From: Geothrix fermentans DSM 14018 | Lineage (GTDB): Bacteria > Acidobacteriota > Holophagae > Holophagales > Holophagaceae | Length of the DNA stretch: 64,000 nt | Assembly: GCF_000428885.1 (NCBI RefSeq) | Contig: NZ_AUAU01000010.1 | Coordinates: 1 to 64,000 of the forward strand | Reading direction: 5' to 3' | In this document: positions 26,990 through 37,859 of the stretch, in pieces | Layout: each line of letters starts with the position of its first letter | Numbering within the stretch: the first letter of the stretch is position 1 | Notes under the pieces: model-generated | What the model saw: only the letters and a program-made list of their open reading frames with translations | The model's database searches: none | Told to the model about the DNA's origin: nothing | Made by a program: the position numbers and the translations under genes

Positions 26990-27023
26990 GGAAACGGCGG
27001 CCCGGAGCCGGGCCGCCGTTTCC
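26990..27023. terminator. Hairpin between DUF4382 gene 1 and the GT39 gene
   Basis: GGAAACGGCGGCCCGG and CCGGGCCGCCGTTTCC form a 16-bp stem with a 2-nt loop, 36 nt past the lipoprotein stop on the minus strand. No T-run follows, so termination may be partial. Confidence 0.6.
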
Positions 27024-27058
27024 CTGGTGGATACTCTGCCCTGGAATGCGGACAGGAA

Positions 27059-28210
27059 TCACAGTCCCAGGTTCACCGTCAACGTCACCCCCGCGGTCAC
27101 CGTGGCCGGCTGGACCGTGGACGTGGTCGTGGTGGTGCTGCCATCGGAGTTGAGGGTGGTCCGCACGGCCTGCACGCTGTAGGCCCCGGCCGGCACCGTG
27201 GCGAAGCCGTAGGTCTCCGTGGAGGTGCCCACCGTCGCCATGGTGCTGTCCACGATGAAGGCGAAGCTGCCCGACCCCGTGGCCAGCGTCTGGAGCAGGT
27301 TCACGACGTCGCTCTGGTGGCTGGCGGCCACGGGCGTCAGGCCGCCGGACACGCCGCCGGTGGCCGCATCCGCGGTGAAGGCCGCGTTGTAGGTGAAGAC
27401 CGGGGAGGCGCCGCTGAGGGCGAAGGCGCCGCTGGCCTTGGCGTCATAGGCCTTGGGCGTGGTGGTTCCCAGCACGGGCTGGCTCACCACGTAGTAGGTG
27501 GCGCCCACGGGCAGCAGGTCCAGGGTGTAGGCGCCGGTGGCATCCGTGACGGCGCTGCGGGCGATCCGCGCATTGCCCGAGGCATCCAGGGTCTCGGCGT
27601 AGACCACCGCCCCGGCGAGACCGGCGGAGGTGGCGGCATCCGTCAGCTTGCCGGAGATGGAGCCCGTGGCCACCTTGTCGAAGGCCCAGATCGTGGGCCG
27701 CAGGATGTACTGGTTCGAGGCCCCGGCCTGCACCACCTGGATGGAGTGGGCCGCGTCGAAGTCGATCCACACGTCCTTCGTGGTGCCGGCCATCACGTCG
27801 AAGCTCACGATGAGCTTGACGCCCGACTGGAGGCCCGAGGGAACGGTGAGGGGCTGGATGCTGCCGTCCGCCAGCTTCACGGTGTTGCCCGACCCGAGGA
27901 TCAGCCGCATCTGCTGGTAGCGGCCCGCCGGCAGCGTGGCCCCGGCGGCCAGCGTCTCGCTCACGCCACCGGTGAGGCTGAGCAGGTTGTAGGTCTTGTC
28001 CGGAGTGCCAAGGCTGATCCAGCCCCCGTTGCCGCTGATCTCCACGGACTGGATGTGGACGTTCACCTCCTGGTAGCCGCTGATGGGGCCGTCCACCAGG
28101 TGGACGCTCATGGCGCCAGTGCTTGAACCCGACGAGCCTCCGCAGGCCATCAGGAAGGCCAGTCCCAGGGTTGCCAGAACAACGACGGATAGGTCACGCC
28201 AACGACTCAC
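27059..28210 (-). CDS. DUF4382 lipoprotein, copy 1
   Basis: The protein has 383 residues. The signal peptide ends at lipobox FLMAC (Cys at about 23), followed by a Gly/Ser-rich spacer and a DUF4382 domain (about 33-170: MSVHLVDGPISGYQEVNVHI, DVWIDFDAAHSIQVV). The rest looks like a carboxypeptidase-regulatory-like beta-sandwich (ISGKLTDAATSAGLAGAVVY) and a Thr-rich C-terminal strand region. The start is GTG at 28210 with AAGGAGG 5 nt upstream. A close paralog lies at 37860-39026, in the same orientation on the other side of the Ehr operon. The function is unknown; a surface or periplasmic carbohydrate- or metal-linked role is possible. Confidence 0.85.
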   Translation of the reverse strand: MSRWRDLSVVVLATLGLAFLMACGGSSGSSTGAMSVHLVDGPISGYQEVNVHIQSVEISGNGGWISLGTPDKTYNLLSLTGGVSETLAAGATLPAGRYQQMRLILGSGNTVKLADGSIQPLTVPSGLQSGVKLIVSFDVMAGTTKDVWIDFDAAHSIQVVQAGASNQYILRPTIWAFDKVATGSISGKLTDAATSAGLAGAVVYAETLDASGNARIARSAVTDATGAYTLDLLPVGATYYVVSQPVLGTTTPKAYDAKASGAFALSGASPVFTYNAAFTADAATGGVSGGLTPVAASHQSDVVNLLQTLATGSGSFAFIVDSTMATVGTSTETYGFATVPAGAYSVQAVRTTLNSDGSTTTTTSTVQPATVTAGVTLTVNLGL

Positions 28211-28350
28211 GGTTGCCTCCTTGGGGAGATGGATTCCCGAACCATTCTTTGGCTGAAGGTCCGAAGGGCATCACCGAGTGCAAGTGGCAGAAATGGGAAT
28301 GTTTGGCCGTGTGTGTGAACGTCGGTCCAGGACTGCCGGCGGGTGAATGG

Positions 28351-29166
28351 CTATTTTTGAGACGTTTCGCCCCCATCCAAAGGCGTAGCCGCGTTTCGGC
28401 TCTCCGACCTGATGCGCCCCAGCAGCCGCAACAAGCCATCCAGGATGGTCAGCGGATGCGGCGGGCAGCCGGGGATGAAGAGGTCCACGGGCAGCACGGA
28501 CGCGGCGCCGCCGAGCTGCTCATCCTGGCGGTAGTAGGGCCCGCCGGCGATGGCGCAAGCGCCCACGGCGATGACGAGCTTGGGCCCCGGGATGGCGTCG
28601 TAGGTCTTGCGGACGGCCAGCTCCATGTTCTTCGTGACGGGTCCGCAGAGCAGCAGGCCGTCGGCGTGGCGCGGCGAGGCCACGTACTGGATGCCGAAGC
28701 GGCCCAGGTCCCAGGCCAGGGTGCCCAGCACGTTCACGTCCACCTCGCAGCCGTTGCAGCCGCCGGCACTCACGACCCGGAGCTTCAGGGAGCGGCCGAA
28801 GAGACGCTTCATCTCACCATCCAGGGCCGCCGCCAGGCGGTACTCCTCCACCGGATCCAGGCCCAGGTCCTCCCGTGTCCGGGTGGCGAGGCGGTGCTCC
28901 CGGGTGTACTCGATGGCCCCTTCGGGACAGGCTTCGACGCAGTCGGGGCAGAAGAGGCAGCGGCCGAGGTCGAGCCTGGGGCCCGTCGCGCCGAAGGTGA
29001 TGGCCTCGGTAGGACAGGCCTCCGCACAGGCCCGGCAGCCCTCAGGGCAGCGCTCTGGGTGGATCTTCGGCCGCCCCCGGAACCGCTCCGGCAACGCGGG
29101 CAGCTCCTTCGGATAGGGGAAGGTCCGGTACCCCTGGCGCCAGCGCGAGAGCAGGATGTGCATCAT
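28351..29166 (-). CDS. HyfH-HyfI fusion: ferredoxin plus NuoB-like electron-transfer subunit of the Ehr complex
   Basis: The protein has 271 residues and is last in the operon. The N-terminal half (about 30-100) has two 4Fe-4S motifs (CPEGCRACAEACP and CLFCPDCVEACP) like HyfH/NuoI. The C-terminal half (about 130-250) is NuoB/HyfI-like with GGCNGCEVDV, GACAIAGG and PGCPPHP, so the cysteines for the proximal cluster are kept. In hydrogenase-4 and complex I these are two proteins; here they are one. The start ATG overlaps the large-subunit stop (ATGA); a second ATG follows at once. It should pass electrons towards the large subunit at the cytoplasmic face. Confidence 0.88.
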   Translation of the reverse strand: MMHILLSRWRQGYRTFPYPKELPALPERFRGRPKIHPERCPEGCRACAEACPTEAITFGATGPRLDLGRCLFCPDCVEACPEGAIEYTREHRLATRTREDLGLDPVEEYRLAAALDGEMKRLFGRSLKLRVVSAGGCNGCEVDVNVLGTLAWDLGRFGIQYVASPRHADGLLLCGPVTKNMELAVRKTYDAIPGPKLVIAVGACAIAGGPYYRQDEQLGGAASVLPVDLFIPGCPPHPLTILDGLLRLLGRIRSESRNAATPLDGGETSQK

Positions 29167-30673
29167 AGGTCGTGCCCGCAGTAGGAGAGGTTGAAGCTCT
29201 TGTTGCACAGGGGGAAGTCGGAGACCTGCTCCCCCCGCAGCGCCAGGGCCAGCCCGAACCAGTTGTGGAAGGAGGGATCCACGATCTTGTAGCGGGCGAA
29301 GCGGCCCCGGGCGTCGGTCCAGGCCAGGTGGAGCACCTCGCCGCGCCAGCCCTCCGTGAGCGACACGCACAGCTGATCCGCCGCCAGGGGCGGCAGGGGC
29401 GCGGTCCTGCCCGCGGTGTCGTCCTCTCCCAGGGCGGCCAGGGCAGAGGAGAGGAAACGCGAGCTTTCGCCCAGCTCGAGCCACCGCACCCAGGCCCGCG
29501 AGTGCACGTTGCCGCTCTCGGCCTGGGAGACGGGAACGGGCCGCGTTCCGTAGGGCCCGAAGGGATGGTCCTGCCGGACATCCCGGCCCAGGCCGCAGGC
29601 CCGCGCCGCCACGCCCACCAGCCCGATCTCGCGGGCCTTGTCCGGATCCACGCGCCCCGCCGCCTCGAAGCGGATCATCACGGAGGCGGCCCCCCACAGC
29701 AGCTCCACCGCGTCCCTGGTGTCCGCCCAGGCCCGGTCCAGGCGCGGCAGCATGGCGGCGGCCCGCGCCGGCTCCAGATCCTGCCGCAGGCCGCCGGGCC
29801 GCAGCCAGTCCCGGCCCAGGCGGCTGCCGCAGCCCTCGGCGCTCAGGTTCAGCCAATCGCCGCGGATGCGGCCGCAGAAGGAGGCCGTGGGCAGGAAGCC
29901 CACATCGCCCGAGAGCGCACCAAGATCGCCCACATGGTTGGCGATGCGCTCCAGCTCCAGGGCCACGCCCCGCACGAGGTCCACGCGCTCCGGAACCTGG
30001 ACGTCCGCCAGGCCTTCCAGCAGGCGGCAGTAGGCCCATGCGTGGGCGATGCTGCTGTCCCCGCAGGCCGTCTCCGCCTGCTTGAGGCTGAGGGGATGCG
30101 GCCCGCCGAGCAGGGCCTTCTCCAGGCCCCGGTGCTGGTAGCCCAGGGCGATCTCCAGGTGGAAGACCCGCTCGCCATGGCACTGGAAGCGGAAGTGGCC
30201 CGGCTCGATGACGCCCGCGTGGACGGGCCCCACGGCCACCTCATGAACCTCCTCGCCCGCCACGCGGTAGAAGTCCATGACGCCGGGAGTCGGGGTGCCG
30301 TCCCCCATCCAGGGATCCGGCGCGCCGGTCCAGGGCCGGTGGAACCGCACGGGCTTCAGCCAGGGATGGCCCTCGGGGAGGATGCCGGCCTGCTCGGCGA
30401 TCTCCCGCTCGAACAGGTGCGCCTGGGGACAGTCGGGCGTGAGAGCGGGATAGCGGGGTCCGTCCAGCTTCGTGCGCAGGACGCGCAGCGCCTTCCCGGC
30501 GTCATCGGCGAGCACGGCGTACAGGCGCAGCCCGAAGTCCGCGCAGAGGCAGGCGAGGCGGTCCCCTTCCTGCACCCGCCGGAGGATGGCCTCGCGGAAA
30601 TCTCGGACCGGCAGGTCGGGCACCTCCCGCAGGGGCAGGTGCTGTCCGTTGCGGAGAACCGGCAATTCGACGC

Positions 30674-30677
<4 letters not shown>
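29163..30677 (-). CDS. HyfG-like large subunit of an Ehr (hydrogenase-related) complex, nickel ligands lost
   Basis: The protein has 504 residues. An N-terminal NuoC-like 30-kDa domain (about 1-140) is fused to a NuoD/HyfG-like 49-kDa domain. The fold marks are present (VGPVHAGVIEPGHFRF, YQHRGLEKA, LELERIANHVGDLGAL). The first nickel motif, CGxCG in true hydrogenases, is CGDSS at 205-209. The C-terminal DPCxxC is replaced by FNLSYCGHDL at the end. At least three of four NiFe ligands are missing, and the C-terminal peptide that a protease removes in real hydrogenases is also absent. It is coupled to both neighbours by ATGA overlaps. It is probably not a hydrogenase; the substrate site may bind a quinone or another carrier. 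Confidence 0.88.
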
Positions 30678-32131
<1,454 letters not shown>

Positions 32132-32134
32132 GGG

Positions 32135-32770
32135 TCAGTCCTTCAGCTCGGCCAGGTGCCGGGTGTCGGTGGAATCGAAGGCCACGCGGATGTGGTTGAT
32201 GACAATGCCCATCACGAAGATGCCCACGAAGAGGTCCAGCAGGATGCCGGCCTCCACCAGGGCAGGCATGTCCTCCACCAGCAGGAGGCCGAAGAGGTAG
32301 ATGCCGTTTTCCAGTACCAGGTAGCCCACCACCTGCGTGAGGGCCTTGCGCCGCGACACCAGCAACAGGAAGCCCGTGAACAGCGTGGCCAGCGAGGCGG
32401 GCACCATCAGCGCGTACTCCGTGCCCGGCTTGAGCGGAAGGTTGTGGGCCAGCAGCAGGCTGAGGCCCGTGCCCAGGGCGCAGAGCATGAGGGAGACGGT
32501 GTAGCCGATATAGGGGTCCACCTCGCGCTGGATGTGGACCTGCTTCAGGGCGCGGCGGAACAGGAAGGGGATGAACCAGCCCTTCACCGCCACCGCCGCG
32601 AAGGCCAGCAGGACGATGTGGAAGTGGCGGCCCAGGCCCATGGCCAGCGGCATCAGGCCCAGCAGCACGCCCTGGAGCACGGCGAACTGGATGGCCTTGC
32701 TGACGCGGCTGGTGGCCACGAGGCTGAAGTTGGACAGCATGGTGAGGGCGATGAGCAGGTCGGGCAGCAT
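32135..32770 (-). CDS. HyfE-like membrane subunit of the Ehr complex
   Basis: The protein has 211 residues and about six membrane helices. It matches HyfE, with an N-terminal HyfE-specific part and a NuoK-like C-terminal part (TGFLLLVSRRKALTQVVGYLVLENGIYLFG). NuoK-like subunits carry buried acidic residues for ion transfer; the Glu in LVLENG is present. It starts 2 nt after the HyfC-like gene. Confidence 0.87.
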   Translation of the reverse strand: MLPDLLIALTMLSNFSLVATSRVSKAIQFAVLQGVLLGLMPLAMGLGRHFHIVLLAFAAVAVKGWFIPFLFRRALKQVHIQREVDPYIGYTVSLMLCALGTGLSLLLAHNLPLKPGTEYALMVPASLATLFTGFLLLVSRRKALTQVVGYLVLENGIYLFGLLLVEDMPALVEAGILLDLFVGIFVMGIVINHIRVAFDSTDTRHLAELKD

Positions 32771-32772
32771 GG

Positions 32773-33699
32773 CTACACCAGCAGCAGCAGGAAGGCGAAC
32801 CCGGTGGCCAGCACGCCGGCCACGAGGAACTGGGGCACTTTCGTCATGCGGAACCGCGCCATGGCGCTCTCCACCAGCCCCACACCCACCGCCAGACCCC
32901 CCAGGGCCAGGTAGAAGGCCAGCCAGTTCTGCCAGGCGTGCGCGGCCCGCGGCAGGGCCGGCGTCAGGATCAGCGCGCCGAGCACCAGGAGCTTGAGGCT
33001 GGCACCGTAGAGCACCAGGGCCAGGGGCCGGCCCGAGTGGTCCAGCACCATCACCTCGTGGATCATGGTGAGCTCCAGGTGCGTGTTGGGATCGTCCACC
33101 GGGATGCGCGAGTTCTCCGCCAGGTAGACGATCACCCAGCCCGCGAGGATGAGGATCAGGGGTCCCGTGAACCGCGTGGCGAGGCTGCCGGGGAAGGCCA
33201 GCATGGTGCCCAGCGAGAGGCTGGCGTTGGCCTTGGCCAGGGCCGCAAACCCCAGGAAGAGCGCCGGCTCCGCCAGCGCCGAGAAGGTGGCCTCCCGCGC
33301 CGCCCCCATGCCCTCGAAGCTGGAGCCCGTGTCCAGCGCGGAGAGGATGGTGAGGAAGCGGGCCAGGCCGAAGAGGTAGGCGAAGAGGATGACATCGCCC
33401 TCGAAGGAGACCGGCGCCGGCGTGTGGCCGAAGGGCACCAGGCAGGAGGCTGTCAGACCCGCGGCCACGCCGCCCACGGGACCCGCGAGGAACACCCAGG
33501 TGGTGGTGCGGCTGAAGACGGCGCGCTTGCGGGCGAGCTTGGCCAGGTCGTAGTAGAGCTGGAACACCGGCGGCCCCTTCCGCCCGGCCATCCGGGCCTT
33601 GGTCTTGGCGATGAGGCCCGGGAGGAGGGGCGGCAGCAGCAGGGCCGTGAGCCCATGCAGCAGGAATTGGAGCATTGTCGGAAGCAGGGATCGAACCAT
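32773..33699 (-). CDS. HyfC-like (NuoH-type) membrane subunit of the Ehr complex
   Basis: The protein has 308 residues and eight predicted helices. It is NuoH/HyfC-like: GPPVFQLYYDLAKLARK, LAENSRIPVDDPNTHLELTM and MIHEVMVLDHSG are diagnostic. In complex I this subunit joins the membrane arm to the peripheral arm and shapes the quinone channel; the acidic loop is retained here. The start ATG 33699 lies one base from the stop of the upstream antiporter gene. Confidence 0.9.
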   Translation of the reverse strand: MVRSLLPTMLQFLLHGLTALLLPPLLPGLIAKTKARMAGRKGPPVFQLYYDLAKLARKRAVFSRTTTWVFLAGPVGGVAAGLTASCLVPFGHTPAPVSFEGDVILFAYLFGLARFLTILSALDTGSSFEGMGAAREATFSALAEPALFLGFAALAKANASLSLGTMLAFPGSLATRFTGPLILILAGWVIVYLAENSRIPVDDPNTHLELTMIHEVMVLDHSGRPLALVLYGASLKLLVLGALILTPALPRAAHAWQNWLAFYLALGGLAVGVGLVESAMARFRMTKVPQFLVAGVLATGFAFLLLLV

Positions 33700-33700
33700 G

Positions 33701-35677
33701 TCAGGCCACCATCCAGACCAGGAGCGCAAGCAGGGTGAGCAGGACGTAGAGCAGGTAGACGGGCAGCGCCCCTCCCTGGGCCACGCGCAGGAAACCGGCG
33801 CCGCGCGCGACGAGCTGGAGGGCGGGGGCGGCCGCCCGGTCCAGAGCCGGGTCCGGCACATGGCTTTCGTACCGCGCCGGGCGGGGGAACCAGCCCGCCA
33901 CCCGGGGGAGGTGCGCCACGGGCCGCAGGACCCAGCGGAGCCCCCGGACCAGGCCGTCCGCCAGGGAGGAGGCGGTGTACTGCATCCGAGCATCCGCCGC
34001 CGCATAGCCGCAGTCCCAGGTGGGCAGGTCCCCTTCCCGCGGGGTGGGCGCGGCGGGACGGAGCCAGCGCCCGAGCAGGAGGGCCAGGAGCCCCAAGATG
34101 GCGGCGGCCCAGGTGAGCATGCGGAGGGGGGCCAGCGCGGTGAGCGCCTCGCCGCCAACTGGGCTCCCCACCGGGCTCCCGCCCAGCACCCCGGCCGCCC
34201 GCCCCAGGGCCGGGGCGAAGAGGGCCGGAGCCACGCCGATGGCCAGGCAGGCCAGGGCCAGCAGGCCCATGGGCAGGAGCATGGTGCGGGGCGCTTCCGG
34301 CGCATGGTTGGCCGTCTCCGTCCGCGGCAAGCCCAGGAAGACCGCGCCGAAGGCCTTGGCGAAGCAGGCCAGGGCCAGGGCCCCGATGAGGGCGAGGGAC
34401 ACGAGGATGACCAGGGGCCAGCCCTGCCATCCCAGCCCGGGCTCGAGGCCCAGGCCCCGGAAGGCCCCCAGGTAGATCAGCCACTCGCTCACGAATCCGT
34501 TGAGGGGCGGCAGGCCGCAGATGGCCCAGGCCCCGGCCAGGAAGGCGGCCGACGTCCAGGGCATGGTCCGCCCCAGGCCCCCCAGGCGTTCCAGGTCCCG
34601 GGTGCCCGTGGCGTGCAGCACGGATCCCGCGGACAGGAACAGCAGACCCTTGAAGAGGCTGTGGTTCACCACGTGGAGCAGGGCTCCGGCATAGCCCAGG
34701 GCCTGCATGGCCGGATGCCCCGTGGCCTTGCCGAGGGTGCCGAGCCCCAGGCCCAGCAGGATGATCCCGATGTTCTCGATGGAGTGGTAGGCGAGCAGGC
34801 GCTTCAGGTCGTGCTGGCCCAGGGCGAAGGCCACACCGAGGATGCCGGAGAGGGCGCCCGCCGCCGCCAGCGTCCCCCCCCACCAGGGCGGCGGGTCCGG
34901 CACCCAGGACAGGAAGCGCGCGATGCCCAGGATGCCCATCTTGAGCAGCACCCCTGACATGAGCGCCGAAACGTGGCTGGGAGCGGCGGCATGGGCCGGC
35001 GGCAGCCAGAGGTGCAACGGGAACAGGCCCGCTTTGAAGCCGAAGCCCAGGAGGAACAGCGTGAAGAGGGCCGTCCCGACGCAGCTGGCCGCCAGGCCTG
35101 CGGGCAGGGCGCCGAATCCCGCCTGGCCCTGGACCCTGGCCAGCAGCGCGAAGGCTGCGAACAGCAGCAGGGTGCCCGTGTGGGTGGCGGCCAGGTAGAT
35201 CCAGCCCGCCCGCCGGGTTTCGGCCTCGCGGTCCTCGGCCATCACCAGCACGAAGGCGGCGATGGCCATGCCCTCCCAGGCCAGCAGGAAGGTCAGGGCG
35301 TGAGAGGCGGCCACCAGCAGCAGCAGCGCGGCCGTCAGAAGCCCGTAGACCAGGCGCAGGAGCGGGGTGTTGCCCCGGCGGCCCTCCCAGTAGCCCAGGC
35401 CGTAGACCGCTCCGCAGACGGACAGGATCAGCACGGGGATGGCGAAGAAGGCGGCCAGGGGATCGAACACCAGGAGTCCCGGTGCGCCCAGCGCCGCCGT
35501 GCGGAGAGCGAAGGAGCCCACCTGCCCCCCGGACAGCACCGCCAGCGAGGCCCCGAGGCCCAGCGCCGCGGCCAGGCCCAGCAACCCCGCCGCCACCTCC
35601 CCGCCCCGCCGCCGCAGGAAGAGCCCCGGAATCCCGGAGACCGCCGCGGCCAGCAGGGCGAGGAAGTAGAGGCTCAT
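33701..35677 (-). CDS. HyfB-like antiporter-type subunit 2 of the Ehr complex
   Basis: The protein has 658 residues and about sixteen helices. The antiporter core (LLAWEGMAIAAFVLVMAEDR, GFKAGLFPLHLWLPPAHAAA, LLAYHSIENIGIILLGLG) and the C-terminal LPTWDCGYAAADARMQYTA mark it as HyfB/HycC-like. It is paralogous to the subunit just upstream, to which it is coupled by an ATGA overlap (start 35677, MSLYFLALL). Two HyfB-type subunits plus HyfF give three ion channels, more than the hydrogenase-3 complex has. Confidence 0.88.
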   Translation of the reverse strand: MSLYFLALLAAAVSGIPGLFLRRRGGEVAAGLLGLAAALGLGASLAVLSGGQVGSFALRTAALGAPGLLVFDPLAAFFAIPVLILSVCGAVYGLGYWEGRRGNTPLLRLVYGLLTAALLLLVAASHALTFLLAWEGMAIAAFVLVMAEDREAETRRAGWIYLAATHTGTLLLFAAFALLARVQGQAGFGALPAGLAASCVGTALFTLFLLGFGFKAGLFPLHLWLPPAHAAAPSHVSALMSGVLLKMGILGIARFLSWVPDPPPWWGGTLAAAGALSGILGVAFALGQHDLKRLLAYHSIENIGIILLGLGLGTLGKATGHPAMQALGYAGALLHVVNHSLFKGLLFLSAGSVLHATGTRDLERLGGLGRTMPWTSAAFLAGAWAICGLPPLNGFVSEWLIYLGAFRGLGLEPGLGWQGWPLVILVSLALIGALALACFAKAFGAVFLGLPRTETANHAPEAPRTMLLPMGLLALACLAIGVAPALFAPALGRAAGVLGGSPVGSPVGGEALTALAPLRMLTWAAAILGLLALLLGRWLRPAAPTPREGDLPTWDCGYAAADARMQYTASSLADGLVRGLRWVLRPVAHLPRVAGWFPRPARYESHVPDPALDRAAAPALQLVARGAGFLRVAQGGALPVYLLYVLLTLLALLVWMVA

Positions 35678-37647
35678 CCCAGCAGCCTCCCCCTCACGAG
35701 CATCCAGACGAGAATGCCCAGGAGGGTGAGCAGCACGTAGAGCAGGTAGACCGGCAGGTGGCCCGGCTGGAGGCGGCGGAAGCGCAGGAGCCGCTCCACG
35801 AGGCGGGCCAGCCTCGGCTCCAGGAAGACCTCGCCGAAGGGTTCCCGGAAGGCCTGCCGGAAGGAGGCCGCGCCGGGGAACAGGCCCCGCAGGCGCGGCA
35901 TCCGCGCCCGCAGGCCCGGCTGGACGGGAGCCCAGGCATCCGCGAAGGAGCTGCCGGTGTACTGGGCCCGGACCACGGGGGCGGCGTACCCGCAATCCCA
36001 GGTGGGCAGGTCCGCCTGGGCCGCCGCGGGAATGGCGTCCACGGGCCCGCGGAGCCAGCGGAAGCCGAGGGCCACCAGGATCAGGAGGCCCAGCTCCACG
36101 GCGGCCAGCCGGTGGAAGTCCGCGCGGAGGCCCGCGGCCAGCAGGGCCGGCGCCCCCGGCGCCAGCACGGCGATCACGCGGTCCAGCAGCGGGAGCAGCA
36201 GGAAGGCCCCCAGGCCCACCGCCAGGCAGAGCCCCGCCAGGACGGCCATGGGCAGGACCATGGAAGGGACGGGGTCATGGGCGTGGTGGGCGAGCTCGCT
36301 CCGGGGCGATCCCAGGAACAGCGTACCGAAGAACCGGGCGAAGGCCACCGCCGCCAGTCCCCCCGCCAGGGCGAGGCCCACCAGGCCCAGGGCCGCCGAC
36401 CAGGGATAGCCCCGGCCCAGCGAGGCGAAAAGGCCCCGGTAGAGGAACCACTCGCTGAGGAAGGCATTGAAGGGCGGCAGGGCCGCCACCGCCAGCACCG
36501 CCGGGAAGACGGCCAGGGCCGTGCGGGGCATCTTCCGGGCCAGGCCGCCCAGCGCCTCCATGTCCCGGGTGCCGGTGGCGTGCAGCAGGGCCCCGGCTCC
36601 GTAGAAGAGGAGGCTCTTGAACAGCGCATGGTTCCAGATGTGGAAGATGGCCCCGCCGAAGCCCAGGGCCATGAGCCAGGGGTCGCGGGTGGCCCGGCCC
36701 GTCCAGCCCAGGCCCACGCCCATGGCGATGATGCCGAGGTTCTCGATGCTGGAGTAGGCCAGCAGCCGCTTGTAGTCCCGCTGGGCCAGCGCGTTCCCCA
36801 CGCCGTAGAGGGCGGTGAGGGCGCCCAGGGCCAGGAGCGTCCCGCCCACGCCCCGGGGGACGTCCGGCAACAGCGTGGACACGCGGAGGATGCCGTAGAT
36901 GCCCGTCTTGAGCATCACGGCCGAGAGGATGGCCGAGACATGGCTGGGGGCGCTGGCGTGCGCCGAAGGCAGCCAGAAGTGCAGGGGCAGCAGGCCGGCC
37001 TTGAAGCCGAACCCCGCCACCGCCAGCAGGAGGATCCCGCCCTCCAGCCAGGGCGAGGTGGAGGCGGGGAGCGCCGTCCACAGGAGCCCGCCGGACCGCT
37101 GGGCCAGCAGGATCACCAGGGCGGTCAGGAGCAGGGTGCCCGTGTGGGTGCAGGCCAGGTAGACCCAGCTGGCGCGGCGGACCTCCGGCTTCTCGTGCTC
37201 GGTGCCCACCAGGAAGAAGGCGGAGACGGCCATCAGCTCCCAGGCCACCAGGAACACCAGGCCGTGGCGGGCCAGGAAGAGCAGCGTCATGGCCGCCACC
37301 AGCAGGCCGTAGAAGAAGCGCAGGGAGCGGCCCGAGCCCCAGGCCAGCTGGGCCGGCCAGTAGCGCTGCCCGTAGATCAGCCCCAGTCCGCCCACCAGGT
37401 GGAGGGGCAGCAGGAAGGCCGCGGACAGGGCATCCAGCTCCAGGCGGGCCGGGAAGCCCCAGACCCGGAAGTCGAGGCCCGAGGCGGGCCCCCCGGTCAG
37501 GAGGTGGAGCGCGGCGCCCAGGGCCAGGAGGCTGCCCAGGAGACCGAGGCCCGTGGCCAGGCGCTCCGGGACGCGCGGCACGGCCGACGCCAGGGCCCCC
37601 GCGAGCCAGCACCCGGCGGACGCGAGGACCAAGGCCACATCCAGCAT
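35674..37647 (-). CDS. HyfB-like antiporter-type subunit 1 of the Ehr complex
   Basis: The protein has 657 residues and is first in the operon. The core motifs VAWELMAVSAFFLVGTEHE, GFKAGLLPLHFWLPSAHASA and LLAYSSIENLGIIAMGVG, with C-terminal LPTWDCGYAAPVVRAQYT, identify a HyfB/HycC-type proton or sodium translocating subunit. I prefer ATG 37647 with CGGAG 7 nt upstream; a GTG two codons earlier touches that site. The promoter must lie in the 200-bp gap towards 37859. Confidence 0.88.
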   Translation of the reverse strand: MLDVALVLASAGCWLAGALASAVPRVPERLATGLGLLGSLLALGAALHLLTGGPASGLDFRVWGFPARLELDALSAAFLLPLHLVGGLGLIYGQRYWPAQLAWGSGRSLRFFYGLLVAAMTLLFLARHGLVFLVAWELMAVSAFFLVGTEHEKPEVRRASWVYLACTHTGTLLLTALVILLAQRSGGLLWTALPASTSPWLEGGILLLAVAGFGFKAGLLPLHFWLPSAHASAPSHVSAILSAVMLKTGIYGILRVSTLLPDVPRGVGGTLLALGALTALYGVGNALAQRDYKRLLAYSSIENLGIIAMGVGLGWTGRATRDPWLMALGFGGAIFHIWNHALFKSLLFYGAGALLHATGTRDMEALGGLARKMPRTALAVFPAVLAVAALPPFNAFLSEWFLYRGLFASLGRGYPWSAALGLVGLALAGGLAAVAFARFFGTLFLGSPRSELAHHAHDPVPSMVLPMAVLAGLCLAVGLGAFLLLPLLDRVIAVLAPGAPALLAAGLRADFHRLAAVELGLLILVALGFRWLRGPVDAIPAAAQADLPTWDCGYAAPVVRAQYTGSSFADAWAPVQPGLRARMPRLRGLFPGAASFRQAFREPFGEVFLEPRLARLVERLLRFRRLQPGHLPVYLLYVLLTLLGILVWMLVRGRLLG

Positions 37648-37807
37648 CTGCACGCTCCGGGTTCAGGACTCGAGCCCGGCGGCTCAGGTTTTGGCTGGGG
37701 CGCCCCGGAAAGGGGAACTCGTCATCAGATGGGCCGGGGTCGGTTGGGCCCATGCTACTCCCAACCGGGGCCCGGCTTCAAAACCGATCTGGGGCCCTCG
37801 GCGCAGG

Positions 37808-37846
37808 CAGGCCCGGAGGCCCCGGAAACCGGGGCATCCGGGCCTG
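37808..37846. terminator. GC-rich hairpin between DUF4382 gene 2 and the Ehr operon
   Basis: CAGGCCCGGA/TCCGGGCCTG and inner GGCCCCGG/CCGGGGC arms form a long stem with an AAA loop, just downstream of the lipoprotein stop on the minus strand. It has no T-run; it may slow or partly end transcription before the operon. Confidence 0.5.
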
Positions 37847-37859
37847 GGCTGGACTTGCC

